Assembly (NCBI GenBank): GCA_005502805.1
Contig: SCMY01000005.1
Coordinates: 248,001 to 312,000 of the forward strand
Source: Rhizobiales bacterium 2SD
GTDB lineage: Bacteria; Pseudomonadota; Alphaproteobacteria; Rhizobiales; Beijerinckiaceae
Direction of reading: 5' to 3'
Length of the DNA stretch: 64,000 nt
Shown: piece after piece, positions 45,795-54,828 of the stretch
Layout: every line of letters starts with the position of its first letter
Numbering within the stretch: position 1 is the first letter of the stretch
Notes under the pieces: generated by a model
What the model was told of the DNA's origin: nothing
The model's input: only the letters and a program-made list of their open reading frames with translations
Databases searched by the model: none
Program-made: the position numbers and the translations under genes

Positions 45795-46795
45795 TCAGCC
45801 TTCTCGAGGCAGCCGCGCAGTAGCGTGTCGAGCGCTTCTTCGTCGTCGAAAGCGAGCATAATCGGCACGCAGATGAGGCGCTCGCGCTCGGCTGCCGGCC
45901 AGAGCGGCTCGAGCTTGACCAGATCCTTCTCCGTGACAGCGATGCGGCAGGCTTTCGCCTTCGCCTCGTCGATCAGCGCTGCGACGTCGGCTGCTGAATA
46001 AGCGTGGTGGTCGCCATAGGCGCGCTCGCCGACGAGCCGCGCTCCGGCGGCTCGCAACGTCACCGCGAACTTCTCCGGCCGGCCTATCCCCGACACCGCC
46101 AGCACCGGCAGGCCGGACAGCGCCGCTTGGATGCCAAGCGGCGGCGCGAGCTTCGCCCGCAGTACGCGCTTGCCCGTGGCCAGTGCCTGGGCCGCGACAT
46201 GGTCGCCTGCCGTTCCTTCCCCGATGATGACGAGCGCGTCGACCTGCCCGAGCTGGCCGGAGAGTGGCGCGCGCAGCGGTCCAGCTGGCAGGCACAGGCC
46301 GTTGCCGACGCCGACGGCGCCATCGACGACCGCCAGGCGCAGGTCCTTGTTCAGGGAAGGATTCTGCAGCCCGTCATCCATCAGGACGAGGCTGGCGCCT
46401 GCCTCGCGCGCCAGCGCGGCGCCTGCCGGCCGTTCGCGCGCGACGACCGTCGGCAGGCGCGCGGCCAGCAGCAGCGGCTCGTCACCGACATCCGATGCGC
46501 CATGGTGGGCCGGATCGACCTGAACGGGACCGGCGAGCTTGCCGCCATAGCCGCGCGTCAGGGCGAAGGGGCTCTCGCCCAGCGCGGCGAGCCTCTCCGC
46601 CAGCGCCAGGGTGGTCGGTGTCTTGCCGGCGCCGCCCGCGACGAAATTGCCGACGCAGATCACCGGGATGCCGGCTCGCGCGCCCGGACGGCGCATCCGT
46701 TTCAACGTGATAGCGCCGTAGAGCGCCCCGAGCGGTTGCAGCAGCCAAGCGAGGGCGCATGGCGGCGCGCGCCACCAGAAGCCCGGGGCGCGCAT
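45740..46795 (-). CDS. lpxK: Tetraacyldisaccharide 4'-kinase
   Basis: 351 residues. An N-terminal membrane-associated stretch (PCALAWLLQPLGALYGAITL) precedes the P-loop GNFVAGGAGKTPT; LVLMDDGLQNPSL is also diagnostic. It adds the 4'-phosphate to the lipid A precursor at the inner membrane. Its ATG overlaps the waaA stop by 1 base (TGATG). The C-terminus is convergent with and overlaps the DUF2093 gene. Confidence 0.94.
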   Translation of the reverse strand: MRAPGFWWRAPPCALAWLLQPLGALYGAITLKRMRRPGARAGIPVICVGNFVAGGAGKTPTTLALAERLAALGESPFALTRGYGGKLAGPVQVDPAHHGASDVGDEPLLLAARLPTVVARERPAGAALAREAGASLVLMDDGLQNPSLNKDLRLAVVDGAVGVGNGLCLPAGPLRAPLSGQLGQVDALVIIGEGTAGDHVAAQALATGKRVLRAKLAPPLGIQAALSGLPVLAVSGIGRPEKFAVTLRAAGARLVGERAYGDHHAYSAADVAALIDEAKAKACRIAVTEKDLVKLEPLWPAAERERLICVPIMLAFDDEEALDTLLRGCLEKADQVRPARRTRNSTASGEE

Positions 46796-48093
46796 CAGTC
46801 CACGCTCTCGCGCTGACCGATGCTGGCGCGCAGCAGCAGCGGCTCGATCGCCTGGACAGTACGGTCGAGCGCGCCGCCGAGCTCCGTGCTGGTGCGGGCC
46901 GCGGCGCGAGCGGCCTGGCGCGCGGCGGCCGGGTCGCTGAGCCAGCGATGAACGCTTTGCGCGAGCTCCTGCCGATCGGCGACCTGGATCGCGCCGCCGC
47001 CGCCGTCGAAAGCGGCGAAGAGGTCAGCGGATTTATGGACCAGGGGGCCATGCAGCAGGGCACAGCCGAGCTTGGCCGGCTCGATCGGGTTGTGGCCGCC
47101 GATCGGCGCGAGCGAGCCGCCGATGAAGGCGACCGGCGCCAGCCGATAGAACAGGCCGAGATCGCCGAGCGTATCGGCGATGTAAAAGTCGATGTCGCGC
47201 TCGGGCAGATGACCGAGCGAGCGGCGGGCGCTGGCGACGCCGTTCGCTTGCGCCAGCGCCTGGACCTCGCCGCCGCGATCGGGATGGCGCGGCACCACGA
47301 TGGTGAGGAGCTTGGGCAGATGCGCTCTGACGCCGAGATGGGCGGCAAGCACGTCCTCCTCCTCGCCCGGGTGGGTCGAGGCGGCGACCCAGACCGGTCG
47401 GCCCGCGGCCAGGCCATCGAGCAGGGCCAGCGTGTTGGGATCGGCAGGCGGGGCGGGGACGTCGAATTTCAGGTTGCCGGCGATGCTCACGCGCGGCGCC
47501 CCGAGTTGGGCAAGGCGCTGCCCGTCCTCCTGCGATTGCGCCAGGCAGCGATCGAAGCCGGAGAGCAGGTGGCGCGAGGTCTTGGGGAATTTGTACCAGC
47601 GCTTGAAGGAGCGTTCCGACATGCGCGCATTGATCAGGACGAGCGGAACACCGCGCTTGCCGGACTCGATCATCAGGTTCGGCCAGATCTCGGATTCGCA
47701 GATCAAAGCCAGGTCAGGCCGCCAATGGTCGAGGAAGCGGCGCATATAGCGGGGAACGTCGAGCGGCAGGAATTGATGGATCGCTCCGGCCGGCAGGCGC
47801 TGCGCCAGGAGCCGCGCCGAGGTCACGGTGCCCGAGGTCACCAGCACGGCGAGCCCGCGCCGCTGCAGCCGTTCGATCAGGGGCAGCAGCGTCACCGTCT
47901 CGCCGACGCTGGCGCCGTGCAGCCAGACCAGCGTCTTGTCCGGCCGCTCCACGCCGGGGTAGCCGCGGCGCTCGGCGAGGCGTGCCGGGTCTTCCTTGCC
48001 GCGGCGGCGGCGCCAGAGCAGCAGGCCGGCGGCAGCCGGCTCGAGCAGAGCCGAGAGCGTGCGATAAGCCTGGATGATGAAGCTGCGGCTCAT
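46795..48093 (-). CDS. waaA: 3-deoxy-D-manno-octulosonic acid transferase
   Basis: 432-residue GT30 glycosyltransferase that adds Kdo to lipid A precursor. Signature segments are WLHGASVGET, LINARMSERSFKRW and the nucleotide-sugar-binding GGSLAPIGGHNPIEPA. An N-terminal hydrophobic helix anchors it to the membrane. It overlaps the upstream acyltransferase gene by 4 bases (ATGA) and lpxK by 1 base, so the three are coupled. Confidence 0.95.
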   Translation of the reverse strand: MSRSFIIQAYRTLSALLEPAAAGLLLWRRRRGKEDPARLAERRGYPGVERPDKTLVWLHGASVGETVTLLPLIERLQRRGLAVLVTSGTVTSARLLAQRLPAGAIHQFLPLDVPRYMRRFLDHWRPDLALICESEIWPNLMIESGKRGVPLVLINARMSERSFKRWYKFPKTSRHLLSGFDRCLAQSQEDGQRLAQLGAPRVSIAGNLKFDVPAPPADPNTLALLDGLAAGRPVWVAASTHPGEEEDVLAAHLGVRAHLPKLLTIVVPRHPDRGGEVQALAQANGVASARRSLGHLPERDIDFYIADTLGDLGLFYRLAPVAFIGGSLAPIGGHNPIEPAKLGCALLHGPLVHKSADLFAAFDGGGGAIQVADRQELAQSVHRWLSDPAAARQAARAAARTSTELGGALDRTVQAIEPLLLRASIGQRESVD

Positions 48094-48842
48094 GCGGCCT
48101 CGGCCTTCGCCGCGGCTGCCTTGGCGGCCTGGGTCTCGCGCAGGCCGGCGCCGGGGTCGCGCGCGCCGATCAGCGCATAGGCGCGCTCATGCACGGCGTC
48201 GAGCCCGGCCTGGACGGCCAGTCGCGCCGCTTCGCAGGTCGCCTCATCCGCATCGCGCGCAACCCAGACGGGATCGCCGACGACGATGGCGCCGCGCCCG
48301 AAGGGCAGGCCGATCGAAGCGCGGTCCCAGCTGTTGAAGTCGATCCGCCGGCTGGTTACCACCGCGATCGGATGGATCGGTCGGCCCGAGGCGCGCGCCA
48401 ATTGGACGATGCCGGGCCCGCAGATCCGGGCGCGCTTGGGGATGTCGGCGGTCAGCACCATCGTATCGCCGGCGGCGAGCCGGCGGACCATGGCGAGGAA
48501 GGCCGGCGCGCCGCCCTTCTCGCGTACCTTCTTGCCCGAGGCGCCGGAGCCGCGGATCGCGCCGATGCCGAGTTCGCGCAGGGCGACGGCGTTGAAGCCG
48601 CCATCGCCATGGCGCGAGACCAGCGAGCAGGACGGCATCCACTCCGGCCGGGCGAACGGGATCATGATGTGCTGGCCGTGCCACATCGCGATGATCAGCG
48701 GCAGCTCGCCACGCACGCGCTCGTAGACGTCGACCGGCTCGACGACGAAGCGGTTCGTGCGCCTGACCAGGCGCAGATAGAAGGCGAGGCTGCGCCCGAG
48801 CGCCTCCTGCGCGAACTTCGTCTTGAGCAGCGAAAATCCCAT
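48090..48842 (-). CDS. DUF374 family lysophospholipid acyltransferase-like protein
   Basis: 250 residues. AMWHGQHIMIPF (His near the N-terminus) and VLTADIPKRARICGPGIVQLA are typical of DUF374, a branch of the LPLAT/lipid A acyltransferase superfamily. Position at the head of waaA-lpxK suggests a role in lipid A or outer-membrane lipid acylation. The canonical HX4D motif is not exact here (WHGQHI). Acyl donor and acceptor are unknown. Confidence 0.82.
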   Translation of the reverse strand: MGFSLLKTKFAQEALGRSLAFYLRLVRRTNRFVVEPVDVYERVRGELPLIIAMWHGQHIMIPFARPEWMPSCSLVSRHGDGGFNAVALRELGIGAIRGSGASGKKVREKGGAPAFLAMVRRLAAGDTMVLTADIPKRARICGPGIVQLARASGRPIHPIAVVTSRRIDFNSWDRASIGLPFGRGAIVVGDPVWVARDADEATCEAARLAVQAGLDAVHERAYALIGARDPGAGLRETQAAKAAAAKAEAA

Positions 48843-48868
48843 CGAATCGGACTACGGCGTCGTTCAGA

Positions 48869-49111
48869 TCAGCTCTGCGCCGTCGAAGGGTCGAGCAGAC
48901 GGTGCAGATGGACGACGAAATAGCGGGTCTGAGCCTGGTCGACTGTCTGCTGCGCCTTCGCCTTCCAGGCGGCATGAGCTGCGGCATAGTTCGGGTAGAC
49001 GCCGACGATGTCGAGCTTGGAGAGATCCTTGAATTCGACCCCGTCGAGCGAGCTCAGCTCGCCGCCGATCACGAGGTGCAGCAGCTGTTTGGTGTCCTGG
49101 CTCGTGCTCAT
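48869..49111 (-). CDS. DUF4170 protein
   Basis: 80 residues, small and soluble (LHLVIGGELSSLDGVEFKDL, VGVYPNYAAAHAAWKAKAQQ, YFVVHLHRLLDP), a good match to DUF4170 of alphaproteobacteria. Start 49111 is preferred of two adjacent ATGs (49114, 49111), GGAG lying 7 bases before it. It is 26 bases upstream of the acyltransferase gene and probably cotranscribed with it. Function unknown. Confidence 0.82.
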   Translation of the reverse strand: MSTSQDTKQLLHLVIGGELSSLDGVEFKDLSKLDIVGVYPNYAAAHAAWKAKAQQTVDQAQTRYFVVHLHRLLDPSTAQS

Positions 49112-49318
49112 CATCCGTCTCCGACCGCTGTCCTGACATCTGTGTCGAAAGCAAGCTGGGGCGCCGCCGGATCCGCTCCGACCCGCCCCATCTTTCGTTT
49201 TTGCCGTGCGATCAGATAAGCCATCAGCCGCCCGCGCGCGAGGGCCGATCGCCAACAAATTGCGGTTATTTCCGGCAGTTTCCGCTCTGACGCCGCAGCA
49301 GCGGCGTTGCGCCGCGCT

Positions 49319-50146
49319 TCAGCTCCGCTGCGGCTGGGTTTCACGCAGCCGGCGCAGCGCCTCTGCGAGTGGCGCGGCGAGACTGTTTCCGGATGCCATC
49401 AGCATGCCGTGGATCGGCGTCTCACGATTATAGCCGACGGGCTCACCTTCTGCCGTCACCACCCGCCCGCCAGCCTCTTTGAGTATGAGATCTGCCGCGG
49501 CGAGGTCCCAGTCGCGGGCATCGGGCGAGACAAGTCCCGCATCGATCGTGCCGTCGGCGATACGGGTCAGGCGCAGCGCCAGCGAGGGGATCTTGTCGGC
49601 GGCGATGAAATTCTCGTGGCGCGCCAGGGCGTCGAGCATCGGCCTGGGGCCGGCAATGCGGGCGCCGGCGAGCGAGGTCAGTCCGCTCGCCTGGACAGGC
49701 TCGCCGTTGCTCGCCGCGCCGCCGCCGCTGACCGCCGTATAGGTCGTGGCGCCGGCAGGTGCGTGCACCACGCCGAGGACAGGGCGCCCCTCGTCGAGCA
49801 GGGCGACGCAGACCGCCCAATCCGGCGAGCCCGCCATGTAGGCGCGGGTGCCGTCGATCGGATCGACCACCCAGACGAAGCGCCGCGACAGGCGGATCGT
49901 ATCGTCGGCCGTCTCCTCCGAAAGCCAGGCGGCGTCCGGCAGCAGCGCCGCGAGGCGCACATGCAGGAAGGTGTCGACGCCGATATCCGCCTCGGTCACG
50001 GGCGAGCCTCCGGCCTTCGACCAGGTCTTGGCGGCGGTTTTCGCCCCAGGGCGGAACAGGTCGAGCGCGAGTTGCCCGGCTTCTCGGCAAGCGGCCTCGA
50101 CGGCAGGCAGCAGGTCTCCGGCGATTGGTAGAGGTGTCGATGTCAT
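49319..50146 (-). CDS. Inositol monophosphatase family / CysQ-like phosphatase
   Basis: 275 residues. The metal-binding motifs are WLSEETADD, WVVDPIDGTRAY and DWDLAAADLILKEAGG, in normal spacing for the lithium-sensitive phosphatase superfamily. The overall form fits 3'(2'),5'-bisphosphate nucleotidase (CysQ) or inositol monophosphatase; sequence alone does not decide. It precedes the lipid A gene block on the same strand by about 200 bases. Confidence 0.87.
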   Translation of the reverse strand: MTSTPLPIAGDLLPAVEAACREAGQLALDLFRPGAKTAAKTWSKAGGSPVTEADIGVDTFLHVRLAALLPDAAWLSEETADDTIRLSRRFVWVVDPIDGTRAYMAGSPDWAVCVALLDEGRPVLGVVHAPAGATTYTAVSGGGAASNGEPVQASGLTSLAGARIAGPRPMLDALARHENFIAADKIPSLALRLTRIADGTIDAGLVSPDARDWDLAAADLILKEAGGRVVTAEGEPVGYNRETPIHGMLMASGNSLAAPLAEALRRLRETQPQRS

Positions 50147-50395
50147 CGCGTTTCGTTACGGCCTTGCGGGGCAGCTGAACAAGGAAAAAGCCACCATCGG
50201 GAGAAAGATTCCGTCAAGCATCAACCGGGAAACCGACGCGAAGAGGGCGGAAAACCGCTTCATCACCTTTGTTTAACCGTCACGCTTAAGCGCTCCGACA
50301 ATCCTTCCGGCCACTCTCCTCCCTGCAAAGCACGAGAACCCCGCATCGACAGAGGGTTCCGGGCAGCAGGGATTAGAAGAGAGGCGTTAAAACCG

Positions 50396-50923
50396 ATGGC
50401 CAGCGTCACGCCGGCTGCCGGGGAGACCGGGCTTGTGCCCGTTTTTCCCGGCAGCGCACATAACCAGAGCGGACAGCCTTCGCAGCCGGCGCAAGCGCCG
50501 CAGCAGCAAAATGGTCCACGCATCGAGCGTGTCGGGCCGGTACGCATCCTGCGCGGCGGCGCCGGTTGGCGCGGCATCGCGTTGCGCCTCGCTGGCGGTG
50601 CGATCGCCGATGATGACCGCTTCCAACTCGCCCTGACCGCGGGAGATGGTCGTTCCGTCGTCGTCGCCGTGCTCGATCAGGACGACGCCATTGCGGTCTG
50701 GCGCGATGCCGGCCGCACCAGCGGCATGCCGCTTTTGCTCGAAACCAGCGACGGCGCGATCACCGAACCCTATCCCCAGGTCGGCCGGGTCGCGCTTGGC
50801 GCGATCCGCATCCGCCGTCGGCATGCCTTGCTCGCCGGCCGCCGCCCGCGTTTCCTGACCCGGCGCAAGACCGGCCGCCTGGCCGAGCGTCCCGTGGTGA
50901 TCCGGGGCGAGATCCTGTCTTAA
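50396..50923 (+). CDS. DUF6101 family protein
   Basis: 175 residues. A Pro/Gln-rich N-terminus (about 1-40) leads to a compact domain (GPRIERVGPVRILRGGAGWR, DDRFQLALTAGDGRSVVVAV, YPQVGRVALGAIRIRRRHAL) consistent with DUF6101 of Hyphomicrobiales. No signal peptide or membrane segment is seen. It converges on ubiA with a 4-base overlap. The 249-base upstream gap holds TTTAACCGTCACGCTTAAG near 50274 but no evident gene. Function unknown. Confidence 0.75.
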   Translation: MASVTPAAGETGLVPVFPGSAHNQSGQPSQPAQAPQQQNGPRIERVGPVRILRGGAGWRGIALRLAGGAIADDDRFQLALTAGDGRSVVVAVLDQDDAIAVWRDAGRTSGMPLLLETSDGAITEPYPQVGRVALGAIRIRRRHALLAGRRPRFLTRRKTGRLAERPVVIRGEILS

Positions 50924-51870
50924 AAGGCGAACTTCACCAGCGCATCGAGAGCAAAGCCGGCCGCCAGCAGGAGGCCGGCGTGCCAGTTGGACCGGAACAG
51001 CTTCAACGCCGTGGGACCGTCTGCGCCGGCGATGCTATGGACCTGCCAGCCCAGGTGAAGCGCGAACAGCGCCAGACCGATGAAGGCCACGGCGCCGGCC
51101 CTGGCGAACCAGGCGGCGACACCGGCGAGCGCGATCGCCATTCCGTAGCAAAGCCCGACCGCCTGCTGGGTGAAGGCGCCGAAATAGCGCGCGCTCGACT
51201 TGATCCCGGCGATGACGTCGTCCTCGATGTCCTGCATCGCGTAGATCGTGTCGTAGCCGATCGTCCAGAACACCGCAGCGGCATAGATCAGATAAGCCGG
51301 CGCATCGAGGCGCCCGAACACGGCGCTCCAGCCGACGAGCCCGCCCCAGGAGAAGGCGAGGCCGAGCACGAATTGCGGCATGTTGGTGATCCGCTTCATG
51401 AACGGATAGATCGCGACGATCGCCAGCGAGGCGATGCCGGCGATCACCGTGAAGCGGTTGAACTGCAGCAGCACGACGAGGCCGAGCAGAGACAGCCCAA
51501 CCATGAAGGCCGCCGCCTGCTTCGCGCTGACCTGGCCGGAGGGCAGGGGGCGGCCGCGTGTACGCGCCACCTGCGCGTCCAGCTTGCGGTCGACGATATC
51601 GTTGAAGGTCGAGCCGGCGCCGCGCATCACGATCGCGCCGATCAGGAACAGCAGGCAGTGCCAGAGATTGGGGAGTGGCAGTCCGGCCGAGATCGCGGCG
51701 AGCCCGGCGGCCCACCAGCACGGCAGCAGCAGCAACTGCCAGCCGATCGGGCGTTCGATCCGGGCGAGTTTCAGATAGGGCCGTAGGCGCTTGGGCGCAC
51801 GCGTATCAACCCAATGGCCCCTGAGAGCGTCGGGAAGCGGAGCGTCGGCGGCATTGCGGGACGACGCCAT
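50920..51870 (-). CDS. ubiA: 4-hydroxybenzoate polyprenyltransferase
   Basis: 316-residue membrane prenyltransferase of ubiquinone synthesis. The first Asp-rich motif is NDIVDRKLDAQVARTRGRPL and the second is YAMQDIEDD; about eight or nine hydrophobic helices are present. It attaches the polyprenyl tail to 4-hydroxybenzoate. Start 51870 is chosen over longer in-frame readings that lack similarity. It lies 14 bases after the stop of the small periplasmic protein gene upstream on the same strand. Confidence 0.93.
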   Translation of the reverse strand: MASSRNAADAPLPDALRGHWVDTRAPKRLRPYLKLARIERPIGWQLLLLPCWWAAGLAAISAGLPLPNLWHCLLFLIGAIVMRGAGSTFNDIVDRKLDAQVARTRGRPLPSGQVSAKQAAAFMVGLSLLGLVVLLQFNRFTVIAGIASLAIVAIYPFMKRITNMPQFVLGLAFSWGGLVGWSAVFGRLDAPAYLIYAAAVFWTIGYDTIYAMQDIEDDVIAGIKSSARYFGAFTQQAVGLCYGMAIALAGVAAWFARAGAVAFIGLALFALHLGWQVHSIAGADGPTALKLFRSNWHAGLLLAAGFALDALVKFAF

Positions 51871-51884
51871 CTTGGCGCCGTGCT

Positions 51885-52358
51885 TCAGAGCGCGCCTTGC
51901 GGCACGCGCATCGGGCCGCCGGTGATGGAATCGGCGCCGCCGAACGGGTTGGCGCCCTGCTGTTGCTGCGCCTGCTGCTGGGCGCGGCGCTGCATCGCAG
52001 CCTGCTGCTTCACCGCATTGCAGGCTTGGCCGCGGAAGGTGTCGGCTTTCTGATTGTCTGTCTTCATGCCATCGACGAACGTCGCAGGAATCTGGCACCA
52101 GTCCTGGTTGGCGGTGGCGAACTTGATCAGCGCGTTGCCGTTGCCGACCAACCTGTTGAACGCGCCGCAGGCCTGTTGCGGCGTCATCTTGCGCTTGGTC
52201 TTGGAGGAGGCGTTAAGCTGCTGCACGATCGACTGGCGCTCCTGCATGAGCTTCTGCAGATTCTCGCAGCCCGAGGGCATTTGCGCCAGTGCCGGCCCGG
52301 CCAAGCCTAGGCCGGCCAGCGCCGCAGCCAGCTTCAGGGTCGCGTATCGCCGCATCAT
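51885..52358 (-). CDS. Small periplasmic Gln-rich protein
   Basis: 157 residues with a signal peptide (LKLAAALAGLGLAGPALA, then QMPSG). The mature protein is helical, has four Cys (GCENL, QACGAF, DWCQIP, QACNAV) likely to form two disulfides, and ends in a Gln-rich stretch (MQRRAQQQAQQQQG). Two adjacent ATGs (52358, 52355) could start it. It is divergent from rsmE and probably cotranscribed with ubiA. Function unknown. Confidence 0.72.
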   Translation of the reverse strand: MMRRYATLKLAAALAGLGLAGPALAQMPSGCENLQKLMQERQSIVQQLNASSKTKRKMTPQQACGAFNRLVGNGNALIKFATANQDWCQIPATFVDGMKTDNQKADTFRGQACNAVKQQAAMQRRAQQQAQQQQGANPFGGADSITGGPMRVPQGAL

Positions 52359-52530
52359 CCGCTCCGCTCTTGTCCCGTCACCCACGCCCGTCCCGGCGTC
52401 GCGGGCCTTTCCATAACAGCCTGAGCCGTGCGCCAACAAGCGCCAGCTTGCATTTCGCCAAGATCGCTTGCCGATAGCGTGGGATTGTGGCGACTTTCGC
52501 GCCATTCTGATGAGATTGGATTCGAAGCGC

Positions 52531-53271
52531 ATGCGGGATTTCACCAAGCACAGGCTGTACAGCGAGGCGCCGCTGAAGGTGGGTGCCATGCTGGAGCTCG
52601 CGCGCGATCAGGCCAATTACCTGCTCAACGTGCTCCGGCTCCGCGCCGGTGACACCATCCTCGTCTTCAACGGCCGCGACGGCGAATGGCTCTGCGCGGT
52701 CCGGGCGGAGGGGCGCAAGCAGGCCAGCCTAGAGGCGCTGGAGCAGACCCGCCCGCAGCCGTTGGCGCCCGATCTTCTCTATCTCTTCGCGCCTCTGAAG
52801 CATGCGCGGCTCGACTATGTGGCGCAGAAGGCGGTCGAGATGGGCGCGGGCGCGCTCCAGCCGGTGCTGACGCGCTTCACCCAGGTCTCGCGGTTGAACC
52901 TCGACCGGCTCGGGGCCAATGCGATCGAGGCGGCCGAGCAATGCGGCATCCTCACTCTGCCGGAAATCCGGGCCGAGCAGCCGCTGGCTGCGGCGCTTGC
53001 CGGGCTCGAACCGGAGCGGCTGCTGGTCTTCTGCGACGAGGCGCAGGAGCCGCAGAGTCCGATCGCCGCCTTGCAGGAGGCCCCGCGCGGGCCGCTCGCC
53101 GTGCTGATCGGTCCGGAGGGCGGCTTCGACGAATCGGAGCGCGCCTTGATTCTCCAGCGCGAACGGGTGCTGCGCCTGTCGCTTGGCCCACGCATCCTGC
53201 GGGCGGACACCGCGGCGGTCGCGGCGCTCGCAGTCGTGCAGGCGACATTGGGCGACTGGTCCGCCAAATAA
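52531..53271 (+). CDS. rsmE: 16S rRNA (uracil-1498-N3)-methyltransferase
   Basis: 246 residues. The SPOUT-fold knot motifs LIGPEGGFDESE and LGPRILRADTAAVAAL are diagnostic, and the N-terminal PUA-like region has ANYLLNVLRLRAGD. It methylates U1498 of 16S rRNA. Start 52531 (MRDFTKHRLY) matches the usual N-terminus; an in-frame ATG at 52510 is an alternative. The gshA-related genes follow. Confidence 0.93.
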   Translation: MRDFTKHRLYSEAPLKVGAMLELARDQANYLLNVLRLRAGDTILVFNGRDGEWLCAVRAEGRKQASLEALEQTRPQPLAPDLLYLFAPLKHARLDYVAQKAVEMGAGALQPVLTRFTQVSRLNLDRLGANAIEAAEQCGILTLPEIRAEQPLAAALAGLEPERLLVFCDEAQEPQSPIAALQEAPRGPLAVLIGPEGGFDESERALILQRERVLRLSLGPRILRADTAAVAALAVVQATLGDWSAK

Positions 53272-53398
53272 CTCCGCAACTTGCGCGCTGCGGGCTGCTT
53301 TCCCGCCGGTTGGAACGCGATGGTCGCTTCCGCGTTTAGGCGGGGAAACTGCGCCACCGGTCGCAGTTCCGACTCATTGACTGGCAGTCTGGCGCCGT

Positions 53399-53416
53399 CG
53401 CCCCGCTTTCGGGGCG
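53399..53416 (+). terminator. GC-rich hairpin between rsmE and the ligase gene
   Basis: CGCCCCG and CGGGGCG arms with a CTTT loop. There is no T tract, and it lies 23 bases before the next start, so it could equally be 5' leader structure. Confidence 0.3.
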
Positions 53417-53438
53417 GCCGCCACGGGGGAGACACATC

Positions 53439-54614
53439 ATGGTGAGCAGCGCCTACCGCTTCGGCGTCGAGGAAGAATATTTCCTGTCCGACGCTGAAAG
53501 CCGCGGCGCCGTGCGCAAGATCGCACCGCGTTTCATCGAAGCCGCGCAGGCCGCCTTTCCGGACGAATTGCAGCGCGAGATGCTGCAATCGCAGATCGAG
53601 GTGGCGACGCCGGTCTGCGAGAGCATGACCCAGGCGCGCCAGTCGCTGCGGCGGCTGCGCTCGGGCCTTGCGACGATCGCGCGCGAGCATGACATGCTCC
53701 TGCTTGCCTGCGGCACGCATCCGAGCGCCGTCTGGGCCCGCCAGCGCGCCACCGAGGCCAAGCGCTATGACGGGATCATGCGCGATCTGCAGATGCTCGG
53801 CAGCCGCAACCAGCTCTGCGGCCTGCATGTCCATGTCGAGGTGCCGGACGAGGAGCAACGCATCTCGATCATGGTCAGGATGCTGCCTTATCTGCCGCTG
53901 TTGCTCGCGCTTTCGACCTCCTCGCCGTTCTGGCAGGGGCGACGCACCGGGCTGATGGGTTACCGCCTCTGTGCTTATGCGGAGCTGCCGCGCACCGGCC
54001 TGCCGGAGCTTTTTACCAGTGCCGCCGACTACCGGAGCTATGTCGATACCATGGTGGCCTCGGGCGCCATGCGCGATTCCAGCTTCATCTGGTGGGCGAT
54101 CCGTTCATCGCACCAGCATCCGACGCTCGAACTGCGCGTTGCCGACAGCTGCACGCGGCTCGACGATACGCTCGCCATCACCGCGCTCTATCGCTGCCTG
54201 GTGCGTCATCTCGCCCGCAAGCCTGGGCTCAATGCCGACCTGACGGCCGCTTCGCGTGCCCTTGCCGGCGAAAACATCTGGCGCGCCCAGCGCTATGGCG
54301 TGCATGGCGGCTTCGTCTGCGAGAAGCGCCGCGCCATGCTGCCGGTCGGGCAGGTGCTGGACGAGGTGCTGGGTATGCTCGCTGAGGATGCCGCCGCGCT
54401 CGGCTGCGGCCTCGATCTCGCCCATTGCCGCACGATCGTCGCCGGCGGGACCAGTGCCGACATGCAGCTCGCGATCTTCGAGGAAGCGCGCGCCGGCGCC
54501 GGAGGCCAGAGCGCCGGGCTCGTCGCCGTCACCGACTGGATCGCCGCGCAGACGCGCGCCGACGATGACGGGCTGGTTCCCAAGGGTGCAAATCTGCTGC
54601 GCGGTGCTGCCTGA
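53439..54614 (+). CDS. YbdK-type carboxylate-amine ligase
   Basis: 391 residues of the GCS2 (YbdK-like) branch of the glutamate-cysteine ligase superfamily: FGVEEEYFL, QSQIEVATPVCES, CGLHVHVEVPD and HPTLELRVADSC. YbdK proteins form gamma-glutamyl-type amide bonds weakly in vitro, and their true substrate is often unknown. ATG 53439 follows GGGGGAG. It lies directly upstream of a second, plant-type gshA, so it is unlikely to be the main glutathione enzyme. Confidence 0.88.
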   Translation: MVSSAYRFGVEEEYFLSDAESRGAVRKIAPRFIEAAQAAFPDELQREMLQSQIEVATPVCESMTQARQSLRRLRSGLATIAREHDMLLLACGTHPSAVWARQRATEAKRYDGIMRDLQMLGSRNQLCGLHVHVEVPDEEQRISIMVRMLPYLPLLLALSTSSPFWQGRRTGLMGYRLCAYAELPRTGLPELFTSAADYRSYVDTMVASGAMRDSSFIWWAIRSSHQHPTLELRVADSCTRLDDTLAITALYRCLVRHLARKPGLNADLTAASRALAGENIWRAQRYGVHGGFVCEKRRAMLPVGQVLDEVLGMLAEDAAALGCGLDLAHCRTIVAGGTSADMQLAIFEEARAGAGGQSAGLVAVTDWIAAQTRADDDGLVPKGANLLRGAA

Positions 54615-54828
54615 CGTTGTCGTGATCATGCATTGATGCAAGGTCGGCGCGCATCCGCACGCGTTTGCGGTCGTTGTCGGATGGACGCGGCTCGCCTATT
54701 GCTGGCGCTCCTCAGCGCGTGGCGCGGCAGGGCGCTCGCTCCCGCTGCTCCCGTCGCACTCGATCAGGCGCGCTGCCGGCTGCCCAAATCGGCAGGCGGC
54801 GTGCCGGTGCACGCATGCCGGAGCGCAA

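Noticed and set aside
50274..50292. TTAA-N9-TTAA as a CtrA site upstream of the DUF6101 gene
   Set aside because: The spacing is 9 rather than 7 bases, which does not fit CtrA.
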